A stretch of 32,525 nucleotides of DNA from a filamentous cyanobacterium Phorm 6 (GTDB taxonomy: Bacteria; Cyanobacteriota; Cyanobacteriia; Cyanobacteriales; Microcoleaceae), in assembly GCA_003003725.1 (NCBI GenBank), contig PVWI01000036.1:1-32525 (forward strand), given 5' to 3'. Positions 1 to 7,483 of the stretch are shown in pieces; position 1 is the stretch's first letter, and every line of letters begins with the position of its first letter. The translations under genes and the position numbers were made by a program. The notes beneath the pieces were generated by a model. That model ran no database searches. It saw nothing but the letters and a program-made list of their open reading frames with translations, and was not told the DNA's origin.

Positions 1-32
1 CAAACTCAACCTTTGTTTTATTAGGCTGATGA

Positions 33-1814
33 TTAGAAGGCTTGCACCCTCTTCTTAGATGTCAAATGGGTTCTATAAGGTTTGAGGCTCGATCGCGCGT
101 AAATCAACCTGAGATTAAAAGAGTTGGTGGGGGCGTATTCCAACTGCGCTGTAATCGTATTGGAACTGTTAAACAAACCATCCCTGGGATTGCTAGCGGT
201 ATTATATACGGCAGGATTCAAAAATTCTGTATTTTCAGCCATATAAGCAGCCGTCAACTTAAGCCGCTTGGCAGCTTGCCAACTGACAACAGCACCAGAA
301 CCGCGATCGACCGCATTCAACAGTGTACTGCCGTTCGAGTTAAAACTCGTTGCCCCTTTCAGAAAAAACGTGAAACGGTTGCCGTCGAAATATCGATAAT
401 AATTCAATCGCGGCCCGATCGCAACTTGAACTTTATTTCCTACGGGAAACGTGTAAGACATCTCGCGAATTCCCACAACATTAGCCGCCGGCGTGCCAGT
501 TTGATCCAAAAAAGGAGTTCCCCACGAATTGTAAAAACCAGCCGAAACTAATTCGTTTGCAGGCGAGTTGCCGTTGCCAAAAACCAACTGAGTCACCAGC
601 GAATCTTTGCCTGTAAACGAAGTGTTTAGCGTCAGAAAAGCATAGTAGCTAAAAGTAGTTTCAGGTTGCCCGCGCTCAACGCGAGTCGGTCGGTTGTTGG
701 CATCGCGAGTAGGGGCAGCAAAGGGGCTGTTCGGGGCAGTCCGGCTGCGTTCGGCGGTGATATCACCTGTCGGAAATGCTGATGTTAGATTGAACCAAAC
801 GGTAGCATTAAGTTTCGTTGTAGTTGAGAATTGATTCGATTCTAGATTCGCCGTGCGAGCTTCTAATACATCGATTCTACCGCGCAGCGTTGCTAGTTCT
901 GCCGCAAATTCTTCTTGCAGTCTCTGGAGTTTTTGTAAATCCTCTTTTTTAACTAAATTCGAGGTTCCTGCTGTTACCAACTCAGCAACTTTATCGAGGC
1001 ACGCATTCAAACCGGCGGCGAATTCGTAGCGAGTCATGGCTCGATTTCCGCGATAGGTGCCGTCGGGATATCCCGCTATGCACCCGTAGCGTTCAACTAA
1101 CGATTGCAGCGCTTGAAATGCCCAATCTGTAGGTTTAACATCGCTGAGTTGGGAAACAGAAGTGACTTGTTCCATCTCTGGCGCGGCTGAAGTATCGTTT
1201 ACTTCTCGGCTGTCGGCTGGGATGTCAGCGATGCTTGCAGGCGCCGGATTTTGTGGGGTTTGAATTGACTCTGCTAATAGGTTTGACTGGCTGGAGTCTT
1301 GAGTTGCTGTATCTGTAGCTTGGAGATTATTTTGTTGGAAAACTGCGGCGAATGCCGCTGGTTTGTTTGTTGTTGCTTTTGGTGAAATATCGGCAGTTAT
1401 TTCTGGCGTTGCCGCAGGATTTGTCTGTGTTGTAATTGGCTCAAGCACAACTTTAGATGCGCCTGATTTTTTCGTTGCTATATTTATCGCATTGACATCG
1501 TTGGGTTGAGAAATCTCAGCGGTTTTTCCGCTGTCTGTTGCGAGGGAAATACTTTCCGGTTTTTCTTGATTTTCTTGTTTGATATCAGCGGTGGTTTCTG
1601 GCGTTCCCGCAGGATTTATCGGTGTTTGAATCTGTGCGATCGTACTTTGTGACTCGGCATTAACCAGCGGCAAGTCGGCTGGCGAGGCTATTACTTCCTG
1701 ACTTTCTGTAGCGGAAACTTCCGCAGCAGAGCTTGCCGGAGAATGCAGCAGACTCATACAAAATAGTGAGGGCGTTGCTGTCAGCAGGATTTGGAAAGAC
1801 AAAAATTTAGACAT
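33..1814 (-). CDS. SLH-domain outer-membrane porin (OprB-like), barrel apparently truncated
   Basis: Members of this cyanobacterial family are outer-membrane porins for small solutes (some are called iron-uptake porins), anchored to peptidoglycan by an SLH domain. The ATG at 1814 follows a GTGAGG Shine-Dalgarno-like stretch and opens a signal peptide. An in-frame GTG at 1823 is an alternative start. Next comes an Ala/Thr/Pro-rich segment of about 190 residues with three imperfect copies of a motif like NPAATPEITADI. Then come an SLH domain (from VSQLSDVKPTDWAFQAL, about residues 225-285), a coiled coil (about 290-330) and a beta-rich barrel region. The barrel runs only about 260 residues and ends in a basic tail (KKRVQAF) with no terminal beta strand; relatives usually continue for roughly 100 residues more. 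A frameshift, a truncation or a divergent end are all possible. The family call is firm; an intact function is not. Confidence 0.8.
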   Translation of the reverse strand: MSKFLSFQILLTATPSLFCMSLLHSPASSAAEVSATESQEVIASPADLPLVNAESQSTIAQIQTPINPAGTPETTADIKQENQEKPESISLATDSGKTAEISQPNDVNAINIATKKSGASKVVLEPITTQTNPAATPEITADISPKATTNKPAAFAAVFQQNNLQATDTATQDSSQSNLLAESIQTPQNPAPASIADIPADSREVNDTSAAPEMEQVTSVSQLSDVKPTDWAFQALQSLVERYGCIAGYPDGTYRGNRAMTRYEFAAGLNACLDKVAELVTAGTSNLVKKEDLQKLQRLQEEFAAELATLRGRIDVLEARTANLESNQFSTTTKLNATVWFNLTSAFPTGDITAERSRTAPNSPFAAPTRDANNRPTRVERGQPETTFSYYAFLTLNTSFTGKDSLVTQLVFGNGNSPANELVSAGFYNSWGTPFLDQTGTPAANVVGIREMSYTFPVGNKVQVAIGPRLNYYRYFDGNRFTFFLKGATSFNSNGSTLLNAVDRGSGAVVSWQAAKRLKLTAAYMAENTEFLNPAVYNTASNPRDGLFNSSNTITAQLEYAPTNSFNLRLIYARSSLKPYRTHLTSKKRVQAF

Positions 1815-1958
1815 GAGCCTCACTTGGATTCAATACTCTACCGAAAGTAGCATTTTTGTGCCACTGTTTGCGCTGTGGTTTGGCATTGGTACGGTGCCAG
1901 CAATTCTGACGGCATTTTTGCTGGCATTTTCCCGATCGCACTTAACGTAGTCAGGACT

Positions 1959-2465
1959 TCAGTCCTCTCTTTCTATTGCCGACTCCAGGCGAAACCGCGC
2001 AATCTGATAAATTTCTGTTAAAGCCTGCTGCATTTCAGTTTCCGGGGAATTGTCGAGGCGGTGCTCAAATGCTTCGAGAATGCTGGCTTGAGTGTGGTTT
2101 TTTACCGCCACAATGAAGGGGAAACCAAACTTTTTGCGATATTCTCGGTTGAGGAATTGAAAGCGATCGAATTCTTCAACAGATAGCCGATCCAAACCTG
2201 CACCGGCTTGTTCGTCAACCGATGCTTCCGCCATTTTTGCTTTGCTTCCTAAGTCCGGGTGTGCTTGAATTAAAGCTAATTTTTCTTCCTGAGTCGTAGA
2301 ATTGACGACTGTTACCATTTTGGCGTATAAATCGGGTATGTTGGCAAAAGGTCGATCGTCCCAAGTGCGGCGGGCGACGGCGGGCGTATCTTCAAAAATC
2401 GCAGCCAAGGCTTCTGTAAATGCCTCCTGGCTCATTTGGTTGAGCTCAACTAGAGAGTATTGCAT
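1959..2465 (-). CDS. uraD: 2-oxo-4-hydroxy-4-carboxy-5-ureidoimidazoline (OHCU) decarboxylase
   Basis: This enzyme performs the last step of urate conversion, decarboxylating OHCU to S-allantoin in the cytosol. The 168-residue length is normal for the family. The signature HPDLG lies at residues 69-73 with the presumed catalytic histidine at 69. It is followed by the DEQAGAGLD segment (about 84-92) with a conserved acidic residue, and by FGFPFIVAVK (about 113-122), all hallmarks of the OHCU decarboxylase fold. It is the last gene of the purine cassette on this strand, 148 bp behind the Rieske gene, and that spacer holds a heptamer array and an inverted repeat. Its presence with hpxO-like and uraH genes makes the assignment strong. 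Confidence 0.93.
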   Translation of the reverse strand: MQYSLVELNQMSQEAFTEALAAIFEDTPAVARRTWDDRPFANIPDLYAKMVTVVNSTTQEEKLALIQAHPDLGSKAKMAEASVDEQAGAGLDRLSVEEFDRFQFLNREYRKKFGFPFIVAVKNHTQASILEAFEHRLDNSPETEMQQALTEIYQIARFRLESAIERED

Positions 2466-2519
2466 TGCTAATTAAATTAATTGTGCCAATTCTTAAAACT
2501 CAGACAACAGTATTCGCGT

Positions 2520-2622
2520 GGTGCGTCGCTGTGAGATTGTCGATGTTTTCGGGGAATTTTCTCTTAGCGACGCACCCTACATCTACAAACTGTCAACTGT
2601 CCCAGGTCAACTGTCAACTGAC
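2520..2622. repeat. Inverted repeat plus heptamer array between Rieske and uraD
   Basis: GGTGCGTCGCT at 2520-2530 is matched by its exact reverse complement at 2566-2576, with weaker pairing inside; this resembles a small palindromic intergenic element. Heptamers AACTGTC follow at 2588-2622 (five units, the middle one degenerate). The Rieske stop codon (2614-2616) lies inside this array. Confidence 0.8.
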
Positions 2623-3627
2623 TTTAGTTTGTTCGACTTCGCCGTGGGCTTTTAGGAGTGCAGCAATCTTGCGGCGGATGATGATTCCCGGCTTATCTGT
2701 CAGCATATGCTGCTCTTGCGCGATGTCGAGCGGTACGTCCCAATCGGTGGTTTCTAAAATCCGCTTGTCCTCTAAAGTAACAGCGCGATCGAAGGCAATA
2801 ATATCGCTGGCTTTTGCCTGATCTTCGGTATCGTTGCGGAGACAAAATTGCACCATTTGAGAAGTCGAATCGTCAATCGGAGTCATGGTATTGACGATGA
2901 TGTGAACGAGTCCGTTGGGGTAAGCAATCCGCAGCTTGACGGTAAACGGCATAAACCAAATTCCATCGATCGTCCGCACGGTTTCCTGTTGCTCTATTTT
3001 TAAGTTTTGCTGTTGTTCTGCGGGATTTGCGACACCCAAAACACTTCGGTAATGCAGTTCCCATTCTGTTTCGGTAAACTCCATCAAATCCGGCGTGAGA
3101 TGCTCTTCGCTGCCGAAAGTTGTGGTATGTACAAAAGTAGGATGAGCCATATCTAATTCGTTTTCCATCACTCGCAATCCCGCACAATTCCAAGGTTCGT
3201 AAAATTCGTGAATTTGGCGGTAGTTGGGGTCTGCTACTTCTGGAATATCGGGAATTTCGGCGATTGGTTCGCCCAAACAAACCCAAACGTATCCGTAGCG
3301 ATCGCACGTCTGATAAGATTTGACTTTGTAGTTAGCAGAAATTGCACCGTTTGGCTGTTGGGGAACGCGGACACAAGTTCCTGACGAGTTGAATGTCCAG
3401 CCGTGGTAAGCACAGGAAATGTTGCCACTAACAACTTTTCCCAGTGAAAGTTTAGCAGTGCGGTGACAGCAGCGGTCTTCTACTGCTGCGGGTTTACCTT
3501 CGGAATCGAGCCAAAGTGCGATCGGCTCACCTAACAATACAAAAGGTTTGGGTTCGCCGGACAATTCGGCGACGGGAATAACGGGATACCAGAAGCGTTT
3601 GAAAACAGGTTGCTTTGTGACTAACAT
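2614..3627 (-). CDS. Rieske [2Fe-2S] non-heme iron oxygenase, HpxD-like candidate
   Basis: This is the oxygenase component of a Rieske mononuclear iron hydroxylase, 337 residues. The Rieske cluster ligands are visible as C53-x-H55 and C72-x2-H75 (CAYHGW). The catalytic iron site is N156-x2-D159-x2-H162-x4-H167. It lies between uraH and uraD in a urate-degradation cassette. Established knowledge: in Klebsiella hpx clusters a two-component Rieske system, HpxDE, is required for hypoxanthine oxidation. An upstream purine hydroxylation is therefore a reasonable inference, but the substrate is not shown by the sequence. No reductase gene is seen in the window, so electrons would come from a host ferredoxin or a distant reductase. 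The stop codon lies inside a GTTGACA heptamer array. The family call is firm, the substrate weak. Confidence 0.9.
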   Translation of the reverse strand: MLVTKQPVFKRFWYPVIPVAELSGEPKPFVLLGEPIALWLDSEGKPAAVEDRCCHRTAKLSLGKVVSGNISCAYHGWTFNSSGTCVRVPQQPNGAISANYKVKSYQTCDRYGYVWVCLGEPIAEIPDIPEVADPNYRQIHEFYEPWNCAGLRVMENELDMAHPTFVHTTTFGSEEHLTPDLMEFTETEWELHYRSVLGVANPAEQQQNLKIEQQETVRTIDGIWFMPFTVKLRIAYPNGLVHIIVNTMTPIDDSTSQMVQFCLRNDTEDQAKASDIIAFDRAVTLEDKRILETTDWDVPLDIAQEQHMLTDKPGIIIRRKIAALLKAHGEVEQTKVS

Positions 3628-3684
3628 GGTGTTTTTTGGATATGAAATTAATTATTTGACATCTCCCATATTTAGTTAAAGCAT

Positions 3685-3758
3685 GGTAATTGGTAATTGG
3701 TCATTGGTAATTGGTCATTGCTCTTTCCGTCAACTGTCAACTGTCAACTGTCAACTGT
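3685..3758. repeat. Two adjacent heptamer arrays in the uraH/Rieske spacer
   Basis: Five heptamers alternating GGTAATT and GGTCATT run from 3685 to 3719. Four perfect CAACTGT heptamers follow at 3731-3758. The second array begins only a few bases beyond the uraH stop codon. Heptameric short tandem repeats are known in cyanobacterial spacers; their function is unsettled. Confidence 0.9.
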
Positions 3759-3764
3759 CACTGT

Positions 3765-4127
3765 TTAACTACCGCGATAGGTGCTGTACGACCAAGGGGA
3801 AACTAACAGCGGTACGTGATAGTGTAAGCTTGGATCGGCGATGCCAAATTGAATCGGAACGCTGTTTAAAAAAGGCGGATCTGGCAAATTTTCGGCGGAT
3901 TTGGCGAAGTATTCACCAACGAAAAAGACTAATTCGTAAACTCCTGGTTTGAGTTCGCTTTCTGATAGTAACGGAGCAGCGGTACGGCCGTCAGCATTGG
4001 TTGTTACAGTTTTTAGCAGGGTTTTTGCGCCGGAGTTGGGGTCAATTGCTTGCAGGGCGATCGACATATTTGAGGCCGGACAGCCGCGGGCAGTGTCGAG
4101 AACGTGGGTAGTAAGTTTGCCTGACAT
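3765..4127 (-). CDS. uraH: 5-hydroxyisourate hydrolase (transthyretin-like)
   Basis: This enzyme hydrolyses 5-hydroxyisourate, the unstable product of urate oxidation, to OHCU. The chosen ATG at 4127 begins [18 protein letters not shown], the canonical N-terminus of the family, with the active-site His at residue 8. The frame stays open upstream for 37 codons, but that part resembles nothing in the family. The protein ends in the diagnostic YRGS tetrapeptide after the conserved [16 protein letters not shown] segment. The length of 120 residues is usual. It is 191 bp behind the hpxO-like gene and 137 bp ahead of the Rieske gene on the same strand. A heptamer array begins just after its stop codon. 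Confidence 0.95.
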   Translation of the reverse strand: MSGKLTTHVLDTARGCPASNMSIALQAIDPNSGAKTLLKTVTTNADGRTAAPLLSESELKPGVYELVFFVGEYFAKSAENLPDPPFLNSVPIQFGIADPSLHYHVPLLVSPWSYSTYRGS

Positions 4128-4184
4128 TATTGTAAGGTTAAATGCTGATTTTTGATTGACTTTTTCCTGGTTCCAAGAGAAGAT

Positions 4185-4226
4185 AGAGGCCGAGCCTCTG
4201 GATATCGGTTTCCAGGCTCTGCCTGG
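4185..4226. repeat. Two short perfect hairpins upstream of uraH
   Basis: AGAGGC/GCCTCT with a 3-base loop lies at 4185-4199, and CCAGGC/GCCTGG with a 3-base loop at 4212-4226. They sit in the hpxO-uraH spacer. Neither has a T-tract, so a terminator role is unsupported; they may be small dispersed palindromes or RNA-processing sites. Confidence 0.6.
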
Positions 4227-4255
4227 TAACGGTTTCAAAAAGTTTCTGTGTATCT

Positions 4256-4315
4256 CTTCTTCCTTCTTCCTTCTTCCTTCTTCCTTCTTCCTTCTTCCTT
4301 CTTCCTTCTTCCTTC
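4256..4315. repeat. (CTTCTTC)8 heptamer array
   Basis: Eight perfect copies of CTTCTTC run from 4256 to 4311, with a partial ninth. The array ends next to the hpxO stop codon. In the cassette mRNA it reads as a purine tract made of GAAGAAG units. The same heptamer class recurs in opposite orientation at 24658-24727. Confidence 0.93.
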
Positions 4316-4318
4316 AAC

Positions 4319-5479
4319 TTAGTGTAAGGGCCCTGCCATGATGACTTTTGCTATTGAATCAGTCACATTGCTTGGCTTTTCATCAGCCAATTGTTCGTAC
4401 CATTTATCCGTCACCTGCGGATCTTTGCCGTGAATTTCTTCGGCACGCTGCCGCGCTTTTTCTACAACTGCATTAGCCCGCTCCTTGCGCTCAGTTTCGT
4501 AGCGTTTGAGGGCGTATTCTACCCCTAAATTCGTGGTCGAAAGGTAGTTGCTGAGTACCAGCCCATCTTCCATTGCTTGACAGCCTCCCTGGCCCAAATC
4601 TGGGCAGGTAGCGTGGGCGGAATCTCCCAGCAAAGCAACTCTACCGCGAACGTAGGAGTCGATCGGCCCTACGTCGTGAATTTCGGGCCGGGCGACTGTG
4701 GCGGGATCGAAAGTTTCTATCAGCAATTGCACTGGTTCGGCCCAACCTTTAAAATGTTCTTTAAGTTCGGCTTTGTAATTGTCGGGATTAGCGGGAGTTC
4801 CGGTGGGTAAGGGAACATCTAAGAAAAAGTAAAAGCGATCGCCCGCGACGGGCATTAATGAAGCCCGCTTGTAGTCGCCGACATAAATCGCCCAAGTATT
4901 TTTAGGCGATAATTTTTCATCTGCCGACACAAGTCCATTCCAGTTGATATAACCGCCGTATTTCGGCTGTACTTCGCGGCCCAATACATAGGTTCGCAAA
5001 ATTGAGCGAACGCCGTCAGCCGCCACCAACAAATCGCCCCGCGCTTTATCTCCGTTTTCAAAGATTGCAGTTACTCCGGTTGCGTCTTCTTCTACGGCAA
5101 CACATTTGCGATCGAGCTTGACTTCTCCCTTAAAAGCTGCTAATAACATTTGTTGTAAATCGCGGCGCGCCACCGGATAAGGACGCTGACCGACTTGTTG
5201 AATTAGTGGCATTAAATCGATGTCATTTAGGAGTTGACCGGTTTTGGTGCGGTATTCCATGCGCTCCATTTTGCCGCCAATTTTCGCCATATTTTCGCCT
5301 AAACCCAAGCGGTTGAGAACTTTGACGCCGTTTGACCACAGGGAAATGCCAGCGCCTGCTGGACGCAGTTCTTTTACGCGATCGTATATTTCAACTTCAT
5401 AACCCGCTTGTTGCAGGGCAATACCCGCAGTTAAGCCGCCAATTCCCGCACCGATGATGATAATTTTCAAGTCGTGCAT
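4319..5479 (-). CDS. hpxO: FAD-dependent urate hydroxylase, HpxO-like
   Basis: This is a class A flavoprotein monooxygenase, 386 residues, likely oxidising urate to 5-hydroxyisourate with NAD(P)H and oxygen. The N-terminus carries the dinucleotide-binding motif GAGIGG (residues 10-15), followed by an HpxO-like stretch (PAGAGISLWSNGVKVL). The second FAD motif GDSAHATCPDLGQGG has its Asp at residue 286. The neighbours uraH and uraD catalyse exactly the next two steps, which separates this protein from salicylate or kynurenine hydroxylases of the same fold. It is the promoter-proximal gene of the cassette; AGGA lies about 10 bases before the ATG. A (CTTCTTC)8 array starts within a few bases of its stop codon. 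Confidence 0.88.
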   Translation of the reverse strand: MHDLKIIIIGAGIGGLTAGIALQQAGYEVEIYDRVKELRPAGAGISLWSNGVKVLNRLGLGENMAKIGGKMERMEYRTKTGQLLNDIDLMPLIQQVGQRPYPVARRDLQQMLLAAFKGEVKLDRKCVAVEEDATGVTAIFENGDKARGDLLVAADGVRSILRTYVLGREVQPKYGGYINWNGLVSADEKLSPKNTWAIYVGDYKRASLMPVAGDRFYFFLDVPLPTGTPANPDNYKAELKEHFKGWAEPVQLLIETFDPATVARPEIHDVGPIDSYVRGRVALLGDSAHATCPDLGQGGCQAMEDGLVLSNYLSTTNLGVEYALKRYETERKERANAVVEKARQRAEEIHGKDPQVTDKWYEQLADEKPSNVTDSIAKVIMAGPLH

Positions 5480-5513
5480 TCTGTGTTTATCCTGCTGAAT
5501 GACATTCTCATAT

Positions 5514-5548
5514 TATTTTATATTTTATATTTTATATTTTATATTTTA
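5514..5548. repeat. (TATTTTA)5 heptamer array upstream of hpxO
   Basis: Five heptamers TATTTTA lie 35-69 bases upstream of the hpxO start. The AT-rich track could overlap the promoter region, and copy-number change could alter spacing there, but no clear -35/-10 pair was found. Confidence 0.85.
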
Positions 5549-5628
5549 GTATCGATAATTACATCTGAGGTAGGGTGCATCAGATTGCATTTATATCGGG
5601 GCCAGTCAATCACCCGTAATACAAACAA

Positions 5629-6042
5629 GTTTGTAGTGAGGACTTTAGTCCTGCTTTTTCGGACTAAAGTCCGTACTACGAACCTGGTTTGTAGTGAGGA
5701 CTTTAGTCCTTCTTGGATTCAGGTTTGTAGTGAGGACTTTAGTCCTTCTTGGATTCGGACTAAAGTCCGTACTACAAACCTGTGAGGACTTTAGTCCTTC
5801 TTGGATTCGGACTAAAGTCCGTACTACAAACCTGTGAGGACTTTAGTCCTTCTTGGATTCGGACTAAAGTCCGTACTACAAACCTGTGAGGACTTTAGTC
5901 CTTCTTGGATTCGGACTAAAGTCCGTACTACAAACCTGTGAGGACTTTAGTCCTTCTTGGATTCGGACTAAAGTCCGTACTACAAACCTGTGAGGACTTT
6001 AGTCCTTCTTGGATTCGGACTAAAGTCCGTACTACAAACCTG
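5629..6042. repeat. Hairpin repeat cluster with five 52-bp tandem units
   Basis: This cluster fills most of the 567-bp spacer between the GT4 gene and hpxO. One complete hairpin spans 5629-5684, a half copy 5686-5721 and a complete copy 5722-5780. Then five identical-length 52-bp units start at 5781, 5833, 5885, 5937 and 5989. Each unit holds GGACTTTAGTCC, an 11-base spacer (TTCTTGGATTC) and GGACTAAAGTCC, giving a 12-bp perfect stem. Each arm is itself a near-palindrome. The complete copies extend the arms to about 24 bp (outer end GGTTTGTAGT). The last unit ends four bases from the GT4 stop codon. Short frames across it are repeat artefacts. Confidence 0.95.
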
Positions 6043-6046
6043 CCAA

Positions 6047-7267
6047 TTATCCTAAAAACTTGGTTAATTCGCCGAGATTTTGCTGAATTGTATTTATCCC
6101 ACGAATATGAGACAATGGAGAACCTCCATATAAAAAACTATCCAAACTAACTTGATAATTTTGCTGCACAGCCAAATCCAGCCACAAATTCTTAAATGCT
6201 GCTCCCGGTTTGTAGTCGGGAATGTTATGCTGGTAGTAAGGAAAACTATCTATACAAGTGTTGAAAAAGTTTTTGCGGCCGCAATGCTTTAAATACTGAT
6301 GTCGTGGCTTAAATTCCGTTTGATTTTGCAATACTGTATGAATAGTATCGGCTAAGGATTCCGGGTCAAATTTGGCATAAAGTCCCGCACCTTCGGGGAA
6401 AACAGGCGAGTTTCCTCTGGCGTATTGATTGAATTCTTCAAAACAAATTACTGGTACGTTGCAACTCATTGCTTCGGTAATTCCCCGGTTTTTTCCTTCG
6501 AGGAGTGAACCGAGGACGAATGCTTGCGCCCGCGAATAATATGTGGGGATTTCTTGGTAGTAGTCAACTCTCGGTAGTAAGTTGATGTAGTCGGAGGGAT
6601 TGCCTAAAATTGCCTCGATTTGTTGCCATTCTTTTAAGGCGAGTTCGTCGAGAGTTTTTAAGTTATTCACATCAAAGTCGTGGCCGCTGACAACTGTTAA
6701 TTTAATCGGTTTTTGCGGATATTTTTGGCGGTAAATTTTTAAGGCTTTAGCAATCGTTGGCAAATTCTTTTCTTCGGAAATTCGGGCGACGGCGAGGAGG
6801 TCGATGTCTTTGGCGGGGACGTTGCGGGGAGAAATTAAGTATTCGTTGATGAAGTCTGTGTCTTGCAGTGGTATGATCGGTTTGTTGGCGCGATCGGGAT
6901 AAGTTTCGCGAAACCACTTGGCTCGCTGCGGGTTTTTGTATAAACTGGAGTAGGCGTCAGCTATTGGTGCCCAGGAATAGGACGTTCCGGGGGAATAGGT
7001 GAAGGATAAAAATACTGAGGAAAGTTGGGGAAATAGTTTGTTTATCAGTTCGACTCCTTCGCTGAAATATATCCCTTTGATGAATTTTCCTTCGTAAAAC
7101 AGCGGCGGAAGCAAGACGTAGAAACTGACGGTATCGAAGCGGTGGGGTTGGTCTTCAAATATCTCCCAGGTAAAGGCGTCTAAGTCTGCATAGATTTCGG
7201 CGATTGGTTTGTTGATGTGGGGGTTGCGTAAATAGGGTTTTTGTCGATCGTAGTTTCCGCGTACCAT
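6047..7267 (-). CDS. Glycosyltransferase family 4-like (GT-B fold)
   Basis: This 406-residue protein has the C-terminal nucleotide-sugar-binding features of retaining GT4 enzymes: a LLAVARISEEKNLPTIAKAL strand-helix near the middle and an EX7E motif (EGKNRGITE) followed by AMSCNVPVICFEE. The N-terminal half is less conserved but fits an acceptor-binding Rossmann-like domain. No signal peptide or membrane segment is seen, so a cytosolic or peripheral role in polysaccharide or glycolipid assembly is likely. The acceptor is unknown. It stands alone between two hairpin repeat clusters, with no other cell-envelope genes close by. Confidence 0.82.
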   Translation of the reverse strand: MVRGNYDRQKPYLRNPHINKPIAEIYADLDAFTWEIFEDQPHRFDTVSFYVLLPPLFYEGKFIKGIYFSEGVELINKLFPQLSSVFLSFTYSPGTSYSWAPIADAYSSLYKNPQRAKWFRETYPDRANKPIIPLQDTDFINEYLISPRNVPAKDIDLLAVARISEEKNLPTIAKALKIYRQKYPQKPIKLTVVSGHDFDVNNLKTLDELALKEWQQIEAILGNPSDYINLLPRVDYYQEIPTYYSRAQAFVLGSLLEGKNRGITEAMSCNVPVICFEEFNQYARGNSPVFPEGAGLYAKFDPESLADTIHTVLQNQTEFKPRHQYLKHCGRKNFFNTCIDSFPYYQHNIPDYKPGAAFKNLWLDLAVQQNYQVSLDSFLYGGSPLSHIRGINTIQQNLGELTKFLG

Positions 7268-7290
7268 AGAATTTTTTTGGTAGGATTTTA

Positions 7291-7466
7291 TAGAAATGTT
7301 AAAGCTGTTTGTAGTGAGGACTTTAGTCCTCTGATTTTTATGAGGACTGAAGTCCTCACTACGAACCGATTTTTAGTATTATTGCATAGAAATTTTAAAG
7401 CTGTTTGTAGTGAGGACTTTAGTCCTCTGATTTTTATGAGGACTGAAGTCCTCACTACGAACCAAT
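7291..7466. repeat. 96-bp tandem duplication carrying two long hairpins
   Basis: Hairpins at 7307-7366 and 7403-7462 have 25-base arms (left arm starts GTTTGTAGTGAGGACTTTAG) and a 10-base loop. They repeat with a 96-bp period together with flanking sequence. The two arm differences are T to C changes that leave G-U wobble pairs in the plus-strand RNA. They lie between the rsmI stop and the GT4 start. Confidence 0.92.
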
Positions 7467-7483
7467 TTGATATTTACAAGTCA

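Noticed and set aside
2465-2821. A 118-codon plus-strand frame beginning at the uraD start
   Set aside because: It runs through the inverted repeat, the heptamer array and then antisense to the Rieske gene.
4256-4315. The purine tract in hpxO mRNA as a row of ribosome-binding sites for uraH
   Set aside because: The array is about 130 bases upstream of the uraH start with no start codon nearby, too far to act directly.
5781-6042. CRISPR array at the 52-bp tandem units
   Set aside because: Units are contiguous and identical with no variable spacers, and no cas genes are near.
5474-6150. Plus-strand open frames across 5474-5785 and 5938-6150
   Set aside because: They translate the hairpin repeats into the same peptide (SEDFSPSWI) again and again; no independent protein signal.
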